A DNA stretch of 64,000 nucleotides from Pseudovibrio sp. M1P-2-3 (lineage in GTDB: Bacteria > Pseudomonadota > Alphaproteobacteria > Rhizobiales > Stappiaceae). Below the pieces are notes generated by a model that saw nothing but the letters and a program-made list of their open reading frames with translations, did not search any database and was not told the origin of the DNA. The DNA is taken from NCBI RefSeq assembly GCF_031501865.1, contig NZ_JARRCW010000001.1, positions 1,881,001 through 1,945,000 of the forward strand, given 5' to 3'. A program made the position numbers and the translations under genes. The stretch's first letter is position 1; every line of letters starts with the position of its first letter. Shown piece by piece: positions 8,992 to 18,548 of the stretch.

Positions 8992-10556
8992 GTGCGCTGT
9001 TCCTCAGCTGAAGTGCTGTGTCCATATGCTAGTTTTAAAATGTTCTGTTCGCTGTAATCATCTGGAAGGAGCTCGCCCTGTATCTGGTGTTCAGACAAAA
9101 CCAGAATGCGATCGGCCAGTGTCATGAGTTCGGGAATTTCCGAGGAGACAACAAGAAGGGACATGCCTTCTTCAGCCAAGCCTTTTAAGAGCGTATAGAT
9201 TTCGGCCTTTGCGCCCACATCCACCCCGCGCGTGGGTTCGTCAAGCAGCAGGACCTGCGGCTTACCTGCAAGCCATTTTGCCAATACAACTTTTTGCTGG
9301 TTACCGCCGGACAGGCTGGAAGCGGGATCGCCCAGTTTGCCATACTTCAGTTTCAGCCGTTCAGATGAGCGCGTTGCCTGCCGGTTTTCTTTTGAGAAGT
9401 TAAGAATGCCAGTTTGGGAAACCTTGCCCAAATTAACCAGCGAGACGTTTGCCGCGATCGGCATATCCAGAATGAGGCCTTCGTCTTTCCTGTCCTCGGT
9501 GACAAAACCAATTGCGGCGGCAATGGCATCGCGTGGACCTTTAATATGCAGGGGAACTCCGTCCCGATATATTTTCCCGCTCTGAAGCCGATCTAAACCA
9601 AACAGCCCTCGCAAAATCTCGGTTCTGCCAGAGCCCACCAGACCCGCAATTCCCAGAATTTCTCCCTTTTTCAATTGAAAGGAGAGACCCGTGCCGCTTT
9701 TGTTTGCCTGCGTGCAAAGGTTCTCAACCTCAAGAGCATTCACCTCAGCGTATTGTGTGAAGTTTCGGTGAGTGGTGGTCTGCTGCACCTGTCGCCCAAC
9801 CATTTTCTCGATTATTGCAACGGGTGTTGTGTCTGCGACGTCAACTGTGCAAACGGTTTTCCCGTTGCGAAAAACAGTGATGCGATCACAGATGGTAAAA
9901 ACTTCATTCAAGTGGTGCGATACGAAAACGACTGTCACGCCTTTGGCTTTAATTGCTGAGACGATTTCGAACAAACGACCCGTTTCCCGTTCAGTGAGGG
10001 TGGCCGTTGGTTCATCCAATATGAGAATTTTGCTCTCAGACTGGAGCGCTCTGGCGATTTCTACAAGCTGGCGATGGGCAATGCCGAGGCTGCTAACAGG
10101 CTGCGTGACATCAATATTACTCAAGCCAATTGCATCAAGTGCCGTGCGGGCCCTTTTCTTGAGCTCGCTGCGATTAAGCAAACCAAGTTTTGTTTTTGGC
10201 AGCTGTTCTATGGATATGTTTTCAGCAATGCTCAAATGGTCAAGCAAGTTGAACTCTTGATGGACAACCTGAACTCCTGAGCTTTTTGCTGTGCTCGGGC
10301 CTTCGGGCCGGTAGTCCCTGCCATCCAGTGAAATTGCTCCCAAATCATGAGGAAAGACCCCTGAGAGGACTTTAATCAAGGTCGACTTTCCTGCTCCGTT
10401 TTCACCAACAAGGGCGTGAACTTCCCCCTGCCGCAATGAAAAATCGACCCCGTCGAGGGCTTTCACGCCTCCAAAGTGTTTTTTTACGCCTTTAACACTT
10501 AGAAGAGAGGCTGCAGTCTCATTGCCAAGGGGAGCGGTTTGTGGGGCGCCTGTCAT
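8988..10556 (-). CDS. rbsA: Ribose ABC transporter, double ATP-binding protein
   Basis: Energises ribose uptake. Its 522 residues carry two ABC domains. The N-terminal one has Walker A GENGAGKSTL and Walker B ILILDEPTATLT. The C-terminal one has a degenerate Walker A (GLVGSGRTEIL), signature LSGGNQQKVVLAKWL and Walker B LLLDEPTRGVDVG. Asymmetric halves of this kind are normal for carbohydrate uptake transporter family 2. It starts 84 bases after rbsB, separated by a stem-loop. Confidence 0.94.
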   Translation of the reverse strand: MTGAPQTAPLGNETAASLLSVKGVKKHFGGVKALDGVDFSLRQGEVHALVGENGAGKSTLIKVLSGVFPHDLGAISLDGRDYRPEGPSTAKSSGVQVVHQEFNLLDHLSIAENISIEQLPKTKLGLLNRSELKKRARTALDAIGLSNIDVTQPVSSLGIAHRQLVEIARALQSESKILILDEPTATLTERETGRLFEIVSAIKAKGVTVVFVSHHLNEVFTICDRITVFRNGKTVCTVDVADTTPVAIIEKMVGRQVQQTTTHRNFTQYAEVNALEVENLCTQANKSGTGLSFQLKKGEILGIAGLVGSGRTEILRGLFGLDRLQSGKIYRDGVPLHIKGPRDAIAAAIGFVTEDRKDEGLILDMPIAANVSLVNLGKVSQTGILNFSKENRQATRSSERLKLKYGKLGDPASSLSGGNQQKVVLAKWLAGKPQVLLLDEPTRGVDVGAKAEIYTLLKGLAEEGMSLLVVSSEIPELMTLADRILVLSEHQIQGELLPDDYSEQNILKLAYGHSTSAEEQRT

Positions 10557-10594
10557 TATGCTTCCGTTTGTCTATATAGGAACCGTGGTGGGCT

Positions 10595-10626
10595 GCCTCC
10601 GCACTTGGCAAAGCACATGCGGAGGC
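10595..10626 (-). other. Intercistronic stem-loop between rbsB and rbsA
   Basis: GCCTCCGCA and TGCGGAGGC form a perfect 9-bp stem with a 14-base loop and no T-run. Hairpins in this position after binding-protein genes commonly protect the upstream mRNA 3' end and reduce read-through, so that far more RbsB than transporter is made. That role is inferred here. Confidence 0.65.
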
Positions 10627-10640
10627 TCTTGAAGCAGTTT

Positions 10641-11561
10641 TTATTGCGCAACAACCAGAGAAATCGGTGTTTTAACCCAGCCTTTGAGCGGCTCGCCCCC
10701 TTGGACAACTTCCAGTGCCAGATCAATGGCATTTGCGGCCATATCTGTTCCGAACTGGTCAACAGTTGCCAGCATTTGTCCGTCATTGATCATCGGAGTG
10801 ACTGCAGGGATATTGTCAAAGCCAACCACGAGAATGTCTTCTCTTCCGGCACTTTCAATGGCTTTTACCACGCCAAGCGCCATGGAATCGTTTGCAGCCA
10901 TTACGCCTTGAATGTCTGGGTGAGCCGTGAGCATATTTGAAAAGACGGAATTGGCTTCCTCGGTTTCCCAGTGGGCGGTGCGGCTATCGAGCAGGTTCAG
11001 CTCATAGGTGGCCACAGAATCTTCAAAGCCCAGACGGCGCTGGTTAGCATTGTCAGCACCAGGGTTGCCTTCGATAATGACAACCTTACCACCCTTGCCG
11101 AGCGTTTTACCAAGAGCATCACCGGCAAGTTTTGCCCCGCCTCTGTTATCGGGGCCCACAAATGCCAGCTCGACACCCTGTTGTTTCTTTGCCTCAGCAT
11201 CCAGTGCAACGTCAAAGTTAACAACCACGATACCGGCTTTCATGGCTTTTTTAAGCGGGCGCACCATGGCACGAGAGTCAGCAGGGGCCACAACGATTGC
11301 GTCAACACCTTGGGTAATGAAATTCTCCACGGCATTAATCTGGGATTCAAAATCAGTCTCGTTCTGCATGCCCACCGCAAGCAGCTCATAGTCGCCGCGC
11401 TTTGCCTGATGCTCTTTCGCGCCTACCATCATATTTTGGAAAAATTCATTGGCCAAAGACTTCATGATCAGGCCAACACGTGGCTTTTCATCGGCTAAGG
11501 CTGTGCCACCGAGCAGTGTAAGACCAGTTACCGCAGTAGCTGCAAACTTGAGCAAACCCAT
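10641..11561 (-). CDS. rbsB: Ribose ABC transporter substrate-binding protein
   Basis: Periplasmic sugar-binding protein that delivers substrate to RbsAC. The start is the ATG at 11561, with GGGAG nine bases upstream, giving MGLLKFAATAVTGLTLLGG and a signal peptide ending in TALA. The frame stays open 114 codons further upstream but that part has no signal peptide and covers the promoter. The mature 306-residue protein has the type I fold motifs VGLIMKSLANEFFQNM near the N-terminus, FVGPDNRGGAKLAGDAL in the middle and VVGFDNIPAVTPMINDGQM near the C-terminus. First gene of the operon. Confidence 0.94.
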   Translation of the reverse strand: MGLLKFAATAVTGLTLLGGTALADEKPRVGLIMKSLANEFFQNMMVGAKEHQAKRGDYELLAVGMQNETDFESQINAVENFITQGVDAIVVAPADSRAMVRPLKKAMKAGIVVVNFDVALDAEAKKQQGVELAFVGPDNRGGAKLAGDALGKTLGKGGKVVIIEGNPGADNANQRRLGFEDSVATYELNLLDSRTAHWETEEANSVFSNMLTAHPDIQGVMAANDSMALGVVKAIESAGREDILVVGFDNIPAVTPMINDGQMLATVDQFGTDMAANAIDLALEVVQGGEPLKGWVKTPISLVVAQ

Positions 11562-11654
11562 AGTAAATCTCCCTATTATAGATTCGAATGCAATCTCCCG
11601 AATTTGCGCAAACGAATCGTCGTTATATGAGCACTCAAGTTTTTTGAGGTCAAT

Positions 11655-11668
11655 ATGAAACGTTTCAT
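11655..11668 (-). promoter_or_regulatory. LacI-family operator upstream of rbsB
   Basis: ATGAAACGTTTCAT is a perfect 14-bp palindrome with the central CG typical of LacI-family operators, 94 bases before the rbsB start. A weaker, related half-palindrome TGAATGCTTTCA lies about 10 bases further upstream. On the minus strand a TTGACC follows the palindrome directly and could be a -35 element. No -10 at ideal spacing is clear. Confidence 0.65.
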
Positions 11669-12019
11669 TTATTTGAATGCTTTCATATTTTATGTTGATT
11701 TCCAGATTCTGACTGCGAAGCATAAAGGGCGCGCGCGGTAAACTTGTCGAAAGACCCAGCTGCTTGTACCAGCAGTGATAACGCACAATCGATAGTTTGT
11801 GGTCTGGATACCGGATCGGCGCTTCATCTGTCCGGTGTGACCTAAGGCGGGCTGATCTCGCCGCACATTCCGCCGTCATCCCATCAAATGAGTCGGGATT
11901 CAAGCATACCCATAGGTTTGCAATAATGCGGATAGGTATTCGTTGGTGCTCTGAGGAAACACATGTGTGATGTGCACAAGGGAGGCAGTAACCAAGGCGC
12001 TACAACAGAACTGACTGGT

Positions 12020-12064
12020 AAGTGCCCCCGCTATTTAAATATGAAGCGGGGACTTGAAGCACTT
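12020..12064 (-). terminator. Probable hairpin terminator after rsmA
   Basis: CCCCGC and GCGGGG (12026-12051) pair around a 14-base AT-rich loop. An outer AAGTGC/GCACTT pair extends the stem past a one-sided bulge. It lies about 30 bases after the rsmA stop. There is no T-run, so it may be Rho-assisted. Confidence 0.45.
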
Positions 12065-12091
12065 ATATAAGCTGGTTTGTAGAGGTAAAGG

Positions 12092-12934
12092 CTAGGAAGC
12101 TTGTTCGAATGCGTGAGCGAGCCGGACAAAGCCTTCCACATCAATCTCCTCGGCTCGGGCTGTCGGCTTTATTCCTGCTGAAGTGATAATGGCCTCCGCA
12201 TCGGGGTTTAACGCCTTCAAGCTTGCCCGCAACATTTTCCTTCGCTGCCCAAAGGCGGCCCCTGTTATTTTCTCCAGGGACCTTATAGGGCAGCTGAGAG
12301 GCTCTTCCCGTGGAAGCAGCTGGACAACTGCCGATGTTACTTTAGGGGGAGGGGTGAAAGCTTTGGGGTTCAGGTCAAACAGGATGTCCGTGTGGCATCT
12401 CCAGTTGGCAAGAACTCCCAGCCGCCCATAGGCCTTGGAGCCGGGACTTGCCACGATACGTTCACCCACTTCTTTTTGGAACATGAGTGTGAGTGAGGAC
12501 CAAAACGGAGGCCACTGATCCATAGTCAACCAGCTCAATAGCAACTGGGTTCCCACATTGTAGGGAAGGTTCGCGACAATTTTGATAGGCCCGTCCGCCA
12601 GCTCGGCAGGGTTATACTTAAGCGCATCTCCCTCAATTACTTTCAAGCGGCCATCATAATGATCGCTTATCTGCTGGAGAGCAGGAAGACAACGAGTATC
12701 TTTTTCAATTGCGATAACCTGTTTGGCTCCTTCTGCCAGAAGTGCTCTGGTCAGTCCGCCGGGGCCAGGGCCCACCTCGATAACTGTCGTATCTTCCAAA
12801 GGACCGGAAGAGCGCGCGATGCGGCTTGTCAGGTTCAGGTCCAGTAGGAAATTTTGGCCAAGCGATTTACGCGCATTAAGGCCATGCTCCTCGATTACCT
12901 CTCGAAGCGGTGGAAGACTATCAATTTGAGACAT
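12092..12934 (-). CDS. rsmA: 16S rRNA dimethyladenosine transferase
   Basis: Dimethylates the two adjacent adenosines in the 3' hairpin of 16S rRNA (A1518/A1519 in E. coli numbering) late in 30S assembly. It has 280 residues. The SAM-binding motif [14 protein letters not shown] lies at about residue 53, and the catalytic [11 protein letters not shown] at about residue 121. The N-terminal [10 protein letters not shown] is the KsgA hallmark. Its ATG shares a base with the pdxA stop (TAATG), so the two are translationally coupled. Confidence 0.96.
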   Translation of the reverse strand: MSQIDSLPPLREVIEEHGLNARKSLGQNFLLDLNLTSRIARSSGPLEDTTVIEVGPGPGGLTRALLAEGAKQVIAIEKDTRCLPALQQISDHYDGRLKVIEGDALKYNPAELADGPIKIVANLPYNVGTQLLLSWLTMDQWPPFWSSLTLMFQKEVGERIVASPGSKAYGRLGVLANWRCHTDILFDLNPKAFTPPPKVTSAVVQLLPREEPLSCPIRSLEKITGAAFGQRRKMLRASLKALNPDAEAIITSAGIKPTARAEEIDVEGFVRLAHAFEQAS

Positions 12935-13950
12935 TAAACGAGCTCTGGTTCGGCAAGGGCCACAGCAAGACGCATGGCAGCAGATAGACTACCCGCTGAA
13001 GCTTTTCCCGTGCCTGCCAGCGAAAAGGCTGTTCCATGGTCAGGGGAGGTGCGTACAAACGGAAGTCCAAGGGTTACATTTACAGTTTCGTCAAAGGCGA
13101 TCGTCTTGACGGGGATTAGCGCCTGATCGTGATAGGCGGCTAGAACCACATCATAGCTGTTTCGTGCACCCGGGTGGAAGATGGTATCTGCCGGATGCGG
13201 GCCGCTCGCCTCTATACCTTCTTCTTGAAGTTTTTTAATGGCAGGAAGGATTACGTCCCGGTCTTCTAGGCCCATTGTCCCATTTTCACCGGCATGAGGG
13301 TTAAGGCCGCAGATTGCAAGTCTGGGACTGGCAAGCCCAAAGCGTGCTTTCATGTCCCGGTGGACAATTCTGGCTTTCTCAATGATGAGATCTTCCGTTA
13401 AAGTCGCCGGAACCTCTTGAAGGGGGATGTGAACTGTTAAAGGAACAGTCATCAGCTGCGGACCGGCAAGCAACATCACGGGGGTGGGTTCCACGCCATC
13501 CATGTCTGTTGCAAGTGAGGCAAGATACTCGGTATGCCCGGGGTGTTTGAACCCGGCTGAATACAAAGAGGATTTACAGATCGGGTTGGTTACGACCGCA
13601 TCCGCACGGTTTGTCTGCACATGCTGCACAGCAGTGGCAATGGATTCCAGAACCAGCGCCGCATTTGTTGAAGACGGAACCCCGCAAGAGGCGCTCACAG
13701 AACCACTGAGAGGAACCACAGGCAGGTGTGTGTCAAAGGCAAAACGTGCGTTTTCCGGCGTGGTTTCCTTTATCTTCATGGGCAAGCCCAGCAGTTTTAT
13801 GCGCTCTTGGATAAAGGCGGGATCAGCTATCAGGTAGAAGCAAGGAATATCCCGTTTATATCGCTCCTGCCATGCAAGGAGTGTAATATCGGGCCCGATA
13901 CCCGAAGGGTCTCCCATTGTCACGGCAAGAGCTTTTTTGGCACGTCTCAT
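12934..13950 (-). CDS. pdxA: 4-hydroxythreonine-4-phosphate dehydrogenase
   Basis: NAD-dependent oxidation of 4-phosphohydroxy-threonine in the DXP-dependent pyridoxal 5'-phosphate pathway. It has 338 residues. The N-terminal [11 protein letters not shown], the metal-binding HTEYLA and HIPLQEVP histidines and the C-terminal [11 protein letters not shown] histidine are all visible, as is [14 protein letters not shown]. It is located between surA (17-base gap) and rsmA (TAATG overlap), an arrangement also seen in E. coli. Confidence 0.96.
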   Translation of the reverse strand: MRRAKKALAVTMGDPSGIGPDITLLAWQERYKRDIPCFYLIADPAFIQERIKLLGLPMKIKETTPENARFAFDTHLPVVPLSGSVSASCGVPSSTNAALVLESIATAVQHVQTNRADAVVTNPICKSSLYSAGFKHPGHTEYLASLATDMDGVEPTPVMLLAGPQLMTVPLTVHIPLQEVPATLTEDLIIEKARIVHRDMKARFGLASPRLAICGLNPHAGENGTMGLEDRDVILPAIKKLQEEGIEASGPHPADTIFHPGARNSYDVVLAAYHDQALIPVKTIAFDETVNVTLGLPFVRTSPDHGTAFSLAGTGKASAGSLSAAMRLAVALAEPELV

Positions 13951-13967
13951 ATATTTATATAGCCTGA

Positions 13968-14900
13968 CTAGCGTTCTTCGATAATTGCATTGGAGCGTAG
14001 ATCCCGCAGGTAACGGCGCGACAGTTGCTGCCCTTCGCGGTTGCGAAGCTCGCCTTCCATCTCTGCGCGGGCCACAGCATCGGTCTGAATCCGGCTCTTG
14101 TCACAAAGGGCGAGCATTGCAAATCCGCTTGGGCTTTTCTTCGCAGGTGTCAGACGGCCAACGGAAATCTTTTCAAGCTCTTTTAATGTGGAGGGCTGCA
14201 ATTCATTTTCCAGTTTACGACCCACCGGCTTTACAACAACTTCCTTCAGGCCGTTGGCAATGCGCAGTCCCTCTCTACAGGAGGTGAAACGGCTCCGCAG
14301 TTTTTGAATTTCTTTTTGTCGGCTCCGCTTGTAAGAAGCGCTGGCATTACCGGGAACCACAAAAATAATCTGCTGGAGATCATATTCGATAGCCGTATTG
14401 CTGGCGCCCTTTTGTGAGCCTTGAAGTGCAGCAATCACATCAGATTCGTTGATACGGACCGTGGCACGAAAACGGCGCATGACAATATCCTGCCAAGAGA
14501 TTTCGGCGCGCAGTCTGTCCTTAAGGGTCTTGGAATTTACACCGCTCTGACCAAGGGCCTGCCTGAACTGGCTGGGTGATAACTTCACACGCCGCGCAAT
14601 TGAAGCAAATGCTTCATCCACCTGCTTGTCGGTGACTTTAATGCCAATACGATCAGCTTCCTGAAGTTTCAGCGCTTCTTCGATCAGCTCTTCACGCGCC
14701 CTTCGATTGGCTACCGATTTTGGAGCGCGGGTTGTCAGCGTTATAAGCTTGGATCTTTGAGACAAGTCGTAACTTGTAATTGCCTTGTCATTCACAACGA
14801 CAGCAATGCGCGTCGCCGCTTGTGTCGGTTCTGGAGTTAAGACAGGTCCACTGAGACAAGCCGCCAATAGGAAAAGCCCAAGAAAGTGTTTTTTCATCAT
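13968..14900 (-). CDS. surA: SurA-like periplasmic chaperone
   Basis: Likely periplasmic chaperone for outer-membrane proteins. From the ATG at 14900 the protein has 310 residues, beginning MMKKHFLGLFLLAACLSG with a signal peptide; a start 60 bases upstream is open but would bury the signal. The SurA N-terminal domain reads RIAVVVNDKAITSYDLSQR, followed by a helical segment (EELIEEALKLQEADRIGIKV). A full parvulin peptidyl-prolyl isomerase core is not obvious, as in many alphaproteobacterial short SurA proteins. Lying between lptD and pdxA it occupies the classical position. Confidence 0.85.
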   Translation of the reverse strand: MMKKHFLGLFLLAACLSGPVLTPEPTQAATRIAVVVNDKAITSYDLSQRSKLITLTTRAPKSVANRRAREELIEEALKLQEADRIGIKVTDKQVDEAFASIARRVKLSPSQFRQALGQSGVNSKTLKDRLRAEISWQDIVMRRFRATVRINESDVIAALQGSQKGASNTAIEYDLQQIIFVVPGNASASYKRSRQKEIQKLRSRFTSCREGLRIANGLKEVVVKPVGRKLENELQPSTLKELEKISVGRLTPAKKSPSGFAMLALCDKSRIQTDAVARAEMEGELRNREGQQLSRRYLRDLRSNAIIEER

Positions 14901-15087
14901 GCTATTGCTTTCTGATGTCCCCAACATCCAAAAGTTGATCACTCCAATGCCAGTCGCCAAAAACGATATACTGGCGTGTGACAGAAGCCTGTCTAAAGTT
15001 CTTCCTAAGTGTCAGTACTTTAAGTTTACTGAGCCCACCGGCATATGGAAACACTTTGTCCCCATATACCTTTTCTGCAACTATGCC

Positions 15088-17457
15088 TTAATCACTGGTA
15101 CTTATGTCCGTGTCACCAATGGTTCTCAAGCCGACGCGAAGGTAGAAGATCTGCTCCACCGGCTCCCCATCGTCACGGCTGCGATCCTCTGCATAAGACA
15201 CAGCAAGAGAAAGCCCTTCGTCATCGTAGCCCAGTCCGAGAAGATTTTGAACCACATCCTCGTTTTCAATATCGTAACGCAGTGAGCCAAACAGGCGCCA
15301 GTCATCGACAATGTTCAAGTTGGCAGAACCTACGACTTCCTGTCTGTCTTCATCAATCCCCGCATCCGGGCGCGCCGCCAGATATGCATAGCTGAGGACC
15401 CCTGAGAGGGGGCCATAACGCGCACTGGCATTCACCTCGGCCCTTTGAACTGAGAAGTCACTCTCATCAAAGCGTGCGGTGGTTCCAATTCGAGCCCCGG
15501 CATTCGTATCGAAATAGAAGCTTGCGACATAGTCCGAAAGGTCGGTTTCTAGCCCAGAATCTCCGGTGGCGTCAAGAATATCAGGAGTTGCATATGAGTT
15601 TCTGCCTGCGATTTGATAGGAACTTCCGAAGGTTGCACTTGCGAAAGCACCTTGGTCAAACTGTAAGCGATACTGAATTCCGAAGTTTGCCCTTACGCCG
15701 CCTTCGTCACGGTCGAACCCTGAAAACTTGTCCCACTCAAACAAAGTAGAAGCATCGTAAACCATGCTTTGGGCGTCTTCATTTGGCAGCTCACCAATAT
15801 GGGCTTCATTGGGCCGTGCGATAATTTGCGCAATTGGCTCAATGATTTGGTGCCCGCCATCAAAGCCGGCCAGAATTGGGTACTTATATTCAAGGCCAAT
15901 TGCCGGCATTCCCCGGAATACGACTGCATCATCCGTTAGGGCTTCCACGTCGTCATCGGCCGAGCCAAGGAAATACAGGCTGGAATTGGCATAGGCAAAT
16001 GGTGTGAAAACCTGCCCGATGGGGTCGATAAAGGTTCTGCGCCAGCTTAGATCCGTGCTTAACCTTGTAAAGGTGCCCTCAACGCCCCTGAAGCGGTTTA
16101 CATCATTATATGAAAATGCGTCCGTTTCACTACGTGTCAAACTGGTAAAGTTGCCAGTGTAAGCCAGCTCGCCTCCCCAAATCGGCGGGGCGAAAAAGTA
16201 GGTGTGATCAATAACGGGATGAACAACCGGTTGTTTCTTTTGGAGGTCGTCATCCACGGGAGAGAACGGAGCTGTCGGGTTGGTTGGTTCCGTAGAGTTC
16301 TCGTTGTCTTCCTGCGAGATTTGAAAGGCGTAAATATTACCTTGGAAGCGATTACGCTCACTTTGGCCACTAAGGTAGATCTCGGAAGTTTCCTGAGCGG
16401 ATCCGAAATCCGCAAATGAGTAATCTTCTCTGAAGGCTCTATCCGTGGCAAGTGTAAGGTTCCAGCCTGCTTGCCACCTGTCAGTCAGGTCGAAGCTGCC
16501 GGTGGTATTTACGATAAAGCGCCCGAGCTCTTCACCGCTAGAGCCTGAAAACTTCTCCTGTTGAGCCTGTCGGATGCCGCCCATTGAAAGAGTATAGTTC
16601 CCTCCCTCCAGATTCTGACGCCAGTTGGCACTAAGCAAAGCTCCCTGTTCGGAAACTGGAGTGAGCGTTGTGGTCAGGCCATAATGGGGGTTCAAATCCC
16701 AGTAGTATGGAATGGACAGGCCATACCCGATACGGCTGCGATATATGAATGACGGGGTCAAAAAGCCCGACTTTCTTTTGACTGAAGGATCCGCAATTGT
16801 AAACGAGGGAACCGTCGCAATAGAGCTGCCAAAAAATTCGAGACTAGGCCGTCTGAAATAAATGGTCTGCTCTTGTTCATTATGGACAATCTTGGCAGCC
16901 TTAATACGCCAAAGCGCCGGCTTCTGGGTGTAGACTGAGTATGCCCCATTTTCCAAAGTGGTTAGATTATTGTTCTCTCTGGTACCACTTTCAGCGGTCA
17001 GCCTTGTAAACTGCGGCGTGTCGATTTCCAGTGCCTTGATAAAGCCATTGGCAAAATCGTCACTCAGTTCAAGGCTTTCAGCTTGAATTAGATTGCCATC
17101 AGGCTCGGTCATCCGAATGTGGCCGTAGGCGAAGAGCCTGCCATCCTTTCGGTCATATTCGACACGGTCAGCCCGCAAGGTATAGTCATCAAAGTAGATT
17201 TCCACACTGCCTGATGCGCTGATGATATCCTTGTCAAAATCATATCTAAGGTCGGTTGCCTCCAGCAGCATAGGCTGCGTGGAATCTACTTTCCCGACTA
17301 ATGAATCTGACATACTTGTTTGTGCGAGCACACTGGTAGTGCTTCCGTACGCAGTTACTCCATATAAAAGAGCAAAGGACGAAACACCCACCAGTAATTT
17401 TTGTGCCGCGGCACAAAGTACACTTTTATTCTGTTGGCGGCCGGTCGGCTGTCGCAT
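15088..17457 (-). CDS. lptD: LPS-assembly protein LptD (OstA/Imp)
   Basis: Outer-membrane beta-barrel that inserts lipopolysaccharide into the outer leaflet with LptE. It starts at the ATG at 17457, which shares its A with the lptG stop (TAATG), and gives 789 residues with a long N-terminal signal region. The N-terminal LptA-like domain (about residues 80-200) contains ATDLRYDFDKDIISASGSVEIYF. The remainder has the alternating pattern of outer-membrane strands and conserved barrel features such as SVKRKSGFLTPSF and YYWDLNPHYGLT. Following lptF-lptG, it completes an LPS export operon. Confidence 0.94.
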   Translation of the reverse strand: MRQPTGRQQNKSVLCAAAQKLLVGVSSFALLYGVTAYGSTTSVLAQTSMSDSLVGKVDSTQPMLLEATDLRYDFDKDIISASGSVEIYFDDYTLRADRVEYDRKDGRLFAYGHIRMTEPDGNLIQAESLELSDDFANGFIKALEIDTPQFTRLTAESGTRENNNLTTLENGAYSVYTQKPALWRIKAAKIVHNEQEQTIYFRRPSLEFFGSSIATVPSFTIADPSVKRKSGFLTPSFIYRSRIGYGLSIPYYWDLNPHYGLTTTLTPVSEQGALLSANWRQNLEGGNYTLSMGGIRQAQQEKFSGSSGEELGRFIVNTTGSFDLTDRWQAGWNLTLATDRAFREDYSFADFGSAQETSEIYLSGQSERNRFQGNIYAFQISQEDNENSTEPTNPTAPFSPVDDDLQKKQPVVHPVIDHTYFFAPPIWGGELAYTGNFTSLTRSETDAFSYNDVNRFRGVEGTFTRLSTDLSWRRTFIDPIGQVFTPFAYANSSLYFLGSADDDVEALTDDAVVFRGMPAIGLEYKYPILAGFDGGHQIIEPIAQIIARPNEAHIGELPNEDAQSMVYDASTLFEWDKFSGFDRDEGGVRANFGIQYRLQFDQGAFASATFGSSYQIAGRNSYATPDILDATGDSGLETDLSDYVASFYFDTNAGARIGTTARFDESDFSVQRAEVNASARYGPLSGVLSYAYLAARPDAGIDEDRQEVVGSANLNIVDDWRLFGSLRYDIENEDVVQNLLGLGYDDEGLSLAVSYAEDRSRDDGEPVEQIFYLRVGLRTIGDTDISTSD

Positions 17458-18545
17458 TAGCCGTCCTCCTGCTTCAACAGGATTGATAAACCCATAAGAA
17501 CCCCAAATACTCCAGGTGCCCATGCTGCAACGGTCGTCGGGACAATCCCCGCGCCCCCCAAATCCTTTGAGACCTCGGTGATAACGTAAAGCACGAAGCC
17601 ACAAAAAATTCCACTAACAATTAACGTTCCAACCCCTCCGAACCGGGATACTCTCAAAGATACTGTTGCGGCGATAAGTACCATAGCCACAAACAGTAGA
17701 GGCCGAGCGAGCAGCGTTTGATATTGTAAAGAATACCGATATGCTGGGAGTCCTGCCCTTTGTGAGAGTTCTATAAAGCGGGGGAGCTCCCAAAAACTAA
17801 TGGCTTCTGGTGATGCGATCCTCTCCTTGATCTCCGTTGGAGTAAGAAAAGTACTAAGTGTATAAGATTGATAATGTTGTGGATCAGTGTCCAACGCATA
17901 GACGGTTACATTGTTCAAATGCCAGATGTTATCGGAGAGTTTTGCCGAGTTTGCTTCGATTCGTTCCAGAAACTCTCCTGCGTTGTCAAACGCAAAAACA
18001 GTTACACCGTTGAGTTGTGCCCCACTGTCCATAAAGTGCCGGGCATGCAAAACGGACTCCCCATCGGAGCCATCCTGCCTGAGCCATACTTCTCCGCGGT
18101 TGCCAATGATGTAACTTTGGTCAACGCCGAACAGGCCTTCCGCAACCTTGTCTGAGTATTCTTGCATCTTTGCGGCAATGGGGTTGTAAACGGCCACTGC
18201 AAAAATGCCAATAAAAAGCCCGGTGAGTACTGCCGGTGCTGTAAATTGCCAGACTGACATACCTGAGGCCCGCGCTACAACAAGCTCAAGGCTGCGGCTT
18301 AGCGAAAGAAAAGCCCAGATTGAACCAAACAGGACGGCAAAGGGGAGAACTTGCTCCAACAGAAGTGGCACGCGCAAAATGGACATGGCCAACACTCTGA
18401 GTACGGAAAACCCCTCTCTGTCTGCGCCTTTCCTAACAAGCTCCAGAAAGTCAAACAGGAAAATCATGAGTGTCGCAAATATGAAGAGCGCAAGAATGTT
18501 CTTCAAAAAGCGACTTGATATATAGATAGATAGAGTTCGTCCCAT
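17457..18545 (-). CDS. lptG: LPS export ABC transporter permease LptG
   Basis: Inner-membrane permease of the LptB2FG extractor. It has 362 residues of the YjgP/YjgQ family: N-terminal helices (LALFIFATLMIFLFDFLELV, LLEQVLPFAVLFGSIWAFL), a periplasmic beta-jellyroll region in the middle and three C-terminal helices (LLFVAMVLIAATVSLRVSRFGG is the conserved fourth helix). It lies 3 bases after lptF and overlaps lptD at TAATG. Assignment as G rather than F is by order and by the C-terminal helix sequence. Confidence 0.92.
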   Translation of the reverse strand: MGRTLSIYISSRFLKNILALFIFATLMIFLFDFLELVRKGADREGFSVLRVLAMSILRVPLLLEQVLPFAVLFGSIWAFLSLSRSLELVVARASGMSVWQFTAPAVLTGLFIGIFAVAVYNPIAAKMQEYSDKVAEGLFGVDQSYIIGNRGEVWLRQDGSDGESVLHARHFMDSGAQLNGVTVFAFDNAGEFLERIEANSAKLSDNIWHLNNVTVYALDTDPQHYQSYTLSTFLTPTEIKERIASPEAISFWELPRFIELSQRAGLPAYRYSLQYQTLLARPLLFVAMVLIAATVSLRVSRFGGVGTLIVSGIFCGFVLYVITEVSKDLGGAGIVPTTVAAWAPGVFGVLMGLSILLKQEDG

Positions 18546-18548
18546 CGC

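Larger units (their letters stand above)
11562..12091. other. rbs promoter region and gap to rsmA
   Basis: This 530-base stretch contains the rbs operator and presumably the rbs promoter in its left third, and the rsmA 3' hairpin at its right end. The long open frame that runs upstream from rbsB has no recognisable protein and is read here as chance. I see no RNA gene or riboswitch. Confidence 0.6.

Noticed and set aside
11575-11580. TATAAT on the minus strand as rbs -10 box
   Set aside because: It lies only 14 bases before the rbsB ATG, which would leave no room for the ribosome site now seen at GGGAG.
11562-11903. N-terminal extension of rbsB by 114 codons
   Set aside because: The signal peptide and ribosome site are at 11561; the extension covers the operator and has no family resemblance.
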